From positions 1 to 32,679 of the forward strand of contig JBJHBJ010000056.1 in NCBI GenBank assembly GCA_050485425.1: DNA of 32,679 bases. Reading direction: 5' to 3'. Position 1 is the first letter of the stretch; the number at the start of each line of letters is the position of its first letter. A program made the translations under genes and the position numbers. This stretch comes from LSCE01 sp050485425 (lineage in GTDB: Bacteria; Pseudomonadota; Gammaproteobacteria; Nitrococcales; Aquisalimonadaceae). Under the pieces are notes generated by a model that was given only the letters and a program-made list of their open reading frames with translations, did no database searches and was not told the DNA's origin. This document shows positions 31,023 through 32,679 of the stretch, piece by piece.

Positions 31023-31035
31023 GTTATCGGATAAC
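31023..31035. promoter_or_regulatory. 13-bp palindrome in the hppD leader, candidate regulator site
   Basis: GTTATCGGATAAC is a perfect dyad around G31029, 18 nt upstream of the hppD start and in the gap shared with the divergent Lrp/AsnC gene. Another TAAC (ATAAC at 31040-31044) follows nearby. Lrp-type proteins bind imperfect AT-rich dyads, so this is a plausible operator. Confidence 0.45.
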
Positions 31036-31140
31036 TCCATAACGTAGCGCCTGAGGGGTGCGATGTGCGTGCATTTTTCTGCTTGAGCGGGGCGCGATAT
31101 GCGGTGAATATCCTTACAACAAGGGTTTGGGGAAGAATCA

Positions 31141-31611
31141 ATGCATATCATCGAGCTTGATCGCTACGATCGTGCGCTGCTGGAGGCGCTGCAGGCCGAA
31201 GGCCGACTGAGCAGCGTGGAACTGGCCGAGAAAGTCCGTCTGTCCGCCTCGCAGTGCAATCGTCGCCAGCGAAAGCTGGAATCGCTGGGTGTGATCCGCG
31301 GCTATGCGGCGCTGCTGGAACGGCGCCGGCTCGGCCTGCAGGTGATGGCCTTCGTCAGTGTCTCGCTGGAGCAGCACGGCAGCGAGACCGGCGATGCCTT
31401 CTCCCGCGCCGTGGCTGACTATGCCTGGGTGCTGGAATGCTGGGCAGTCAGCGGGGATTCCGACTACCTGCTTAGGGTGGTGGCGCCGGATCTGGAAGCC
31501 TTCTCGGAATTCCTGCTGCACCAGCTGCTCAGCCTGCCCATGGTGCGCGGCGTGCGTTCGAACATCCTGCTGCAGGAACTCAAATCCACGGTGGCGCTAC
31601 CGCTGCCCTGA
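31141..31611 (+). CDS. Lrp/AsnC-family transcriptional regulator
   Basis: A 156-residue feast/famine regulator. The N-terminal helix-turn-helix (about 5-60) reads LDRYDRALLEALQ then LSSVELAEKV and SASQCNRRQRKLES. An RAM ligand-binding domain (about 68-145) follows with VMAFVSVSL, VLECWAVSGDSDYLLRV and the GVRSNILLQELK end. Such proteins form octamers and respond to amino acids. Its place divergent from hppD suggests tyrosine- or phenylalanine-responsive control. GGGGAAG lies 6 nt before ATG 31141. Confidence 0.94.
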   Translation: MHIIELDRYDRALLEALQAEGRLSSVELAEKVRLSASQCNRRQRKLESLGVIRGYAALLERRRLGLQVMAFVSVSLEQHGSETGDAFSRAVADYAWVLECWAVSGDSDYLLRVVAPDLEAFSEFLLHQLLSLPMVRGVRSNILLQELKSTVALPLP

Positions 31612-31639
31612 GAGGCAAGTGCACCGTGACATGGCGACG

Positions 31640-32679
31640 CTATGGAGCAGGCTGGTGTTCCCGTGTGCGCACCAGTGCCAGGTAGCTGATCAGGGCCAGC
31701 AGGCCGCTCATGGCCACGGCCAGGGTCATGGTGCGGGACGTGCCGTCGTGCAACTGGCCCACCAGGGCGCCGGTGGCCGCGGCGATGGTCATCTGCAGGA
31801 AGCCGAACAGCGACGAGGCCGAGCCGGCAAAGCGCGGGAAGGGCGCGATGGCCCCGGCCATGGTCTGCGGCATCAGGATGCCGACGCCGGCCAGGAACAC
31901 CGCCTGCGGCAGGATTACCGCGAGCACCGTGAAATGGCCGGTCCAGGCCAGCGCCGCCATCAGGCAGCCGCTGGCGGCGCAGAGCACCGCGCCGGCGACG
32001 ATCAGCCGGTCCGTTCCGAGTACCCGGCTCAACTGGGCGCCGGCCAGCGTTCCCGAGAAGAAGCCGGCCACCACCAGGGCGAAGTACAGGCCGTATTGCA
32101 CCGGCGTGACCCCGAGAAACGTGATCAGTACGAACGCCGAGCCGGAGAGGAAGGCGAACAGCCCGGAATAGGCGGCGGCATTGGTCAGCGTGTAGCCGAG
32201 GAAGCGCCGGTCGCGGAGCAGCACGCGGAAGTTGGCCAGGATAGCGCGTGGCCGTATCGACTGCCGGTTTTCCGGTGCCAGCGGCTCGGGCAGCAAGGCG
32301 CCGATGACCGCGATCATCAGCAGGCCGTACAGTGCCAGGAACACGAAGACCGCCTCCCAGCCCTGCACGATGAGCAGCAGACCGCCGCCCAGCGGCGCCA
32401 GTGCCGGCGCCAGTGCCATGATGCTGGCCATGTACGAGAGTATGCGGCCGGCGTCCTGCGGCTGGTACAGGTCGCGGACCGCCGCGCGGCCCAGAACCGG
32501 ACCGGTGGCGCCTCCCAGCGCCTGGAGAAAGCGGCCCGCCAGCAGCACCTCGATACTGGATGCCAGCGCGCAGACCAGGCTGGCCACGGAGAAAACGGCG
32601 AGGCCGCCCAGCAGCAGGGGTTTGCGCCCCAGGCGGTCCGACAGCGGCCCGCAGAAAAGCTGGGCCACGGCGAAGCCGG
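31640..32679 (-). CDS. MFS multidrug/drug-resistance transporter, Bcr/CflA type (5' end outside window)
   Basis: At least 346 residues; the frame runs off the right edge, so the N-terminus (about 50 residues, the first membrane spans) is missing. FAVAQLFCGPLSDRLGRKPLLLGG is in order the MFS motif A of Bcr/CflA exporters (core GPLSDRLGRKP). GRFLQALGGATGPVLGRAAVRDLY is the typical antiporter helix region. About ten further spans follow, the last ending in LALVRTREH. Family members are inner-membrane proton-driven exporters of bicyclomycin, chloramphenicol or sulfonamides; substrate here unknown. The apparent GTG at 32668 is internal. Confidence 0.9.
   Translation of the reverse strand, partial: GFAVAQLFCGPLSDRLGRKPLLLGGLAVFSVASLVCALASSIEVLLAGRFLQALGGATGPVLGRAAVRDLYQPQDAGRILSYMASIMALAPALAPLGGGLLLIVQGWEAVFVFLALYGLLMIAVIGALLPEPLAPENRQSIRPRAILANFRVLLRDRRFLGYTLTNAAAYSGLFAFLSGSAFVLITFLGVTPVQYGLYFALVVAGFFSGTLAGAQLSRVLGTDRLIVAGAVLCAASGCLMAALAWTGHFTVLAVILPQAVFLAGVGILMPQTMAGAIAPFPRFAGSASSLFGFLQMTIAAATGALVGQLHDGTSRTMTLAVAMSGLLALISYLALVRTREHQPAP

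Overview
The window is GC-rich bacterial chromosome with dense, short-spaced genes and no insertion sequence, prophage or CRISPR array. Gene content and order (HAD hydrolase / rppH / ptsP; fmdB-type gene / aspS; bfd / bfr; murI) point to a gammaproteobacterium. A Pseudomonas-like AspRS, a SIRT4-like sirtuin and a full selenocysteine apparatus fit an environmental lineage, possibly Ectothiorhodospiraceae or a relative. That placement is inference, not a measurement.

Positions 1-8.9 kb: tRNA-Gly(GCC) with an intrinsic terminator, a phosphoribosyltransferase, a minus-strand operon (HAD phosphatase, LrgA, LrgB), then rppH and ptsP on the plus strand. An iron-storage pair follows (bfd behind a candidate Fur box, and bfr with a complete ferroxidase and haem-ligand set). 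A minus-strand SDR reductase / LpxR-like lipid A deacylase pair and a small FmdB zinc-ribbon gene complete this part.

8.9-19.6 kb: aspS with residues typical of non-discriminating AspRS; a four-domain globin-PAS-GGDEF-EAL sensor; a membrane-anchored PLD-like protein; an MBL-fold hydrolase; msrA. A 57-residue minus-strand gene follows, with a 17-bp perfect palindrome in its leader. The next gene-poor stretch ends in a minus-strand intrinsic terminator and may encode a small RNA. Then comes a coupled lysR / SIRT4-like sirtuin / murI operon.

19.6-27.9 kb is the most interesting part, a selenocysteine island. Read along the minus strand it runs: a thioredoxin-domain protein of unknown function; a selenoprotein whose in-frame UGA lies in a U-G-S-C motif and is followed by a bacterial SECIS-like hairpin; selA; selB; then, after an opposite-strand Gln/Pro-rich secreted protein, selC (tRNA-Sec) and a selD fused to an FAD oxidoreductase. 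Ordinary gene calling would truncate the selenoprotein at its UGA. It uses UGA both as Sec codon and as stop. Its stop is in frame with selA, and a 10-bp hairpin between them covers the selA ribosome binding site, suggesting a regulatory junction.

27.9-32.7 kb: an unrecognised membrane protein, hppD (tyrosine catabolism) divergent from an Lrp/AsnC regulator, and the 3' part of a Bcr/CflA-type MFS exporter cut by the window edge.
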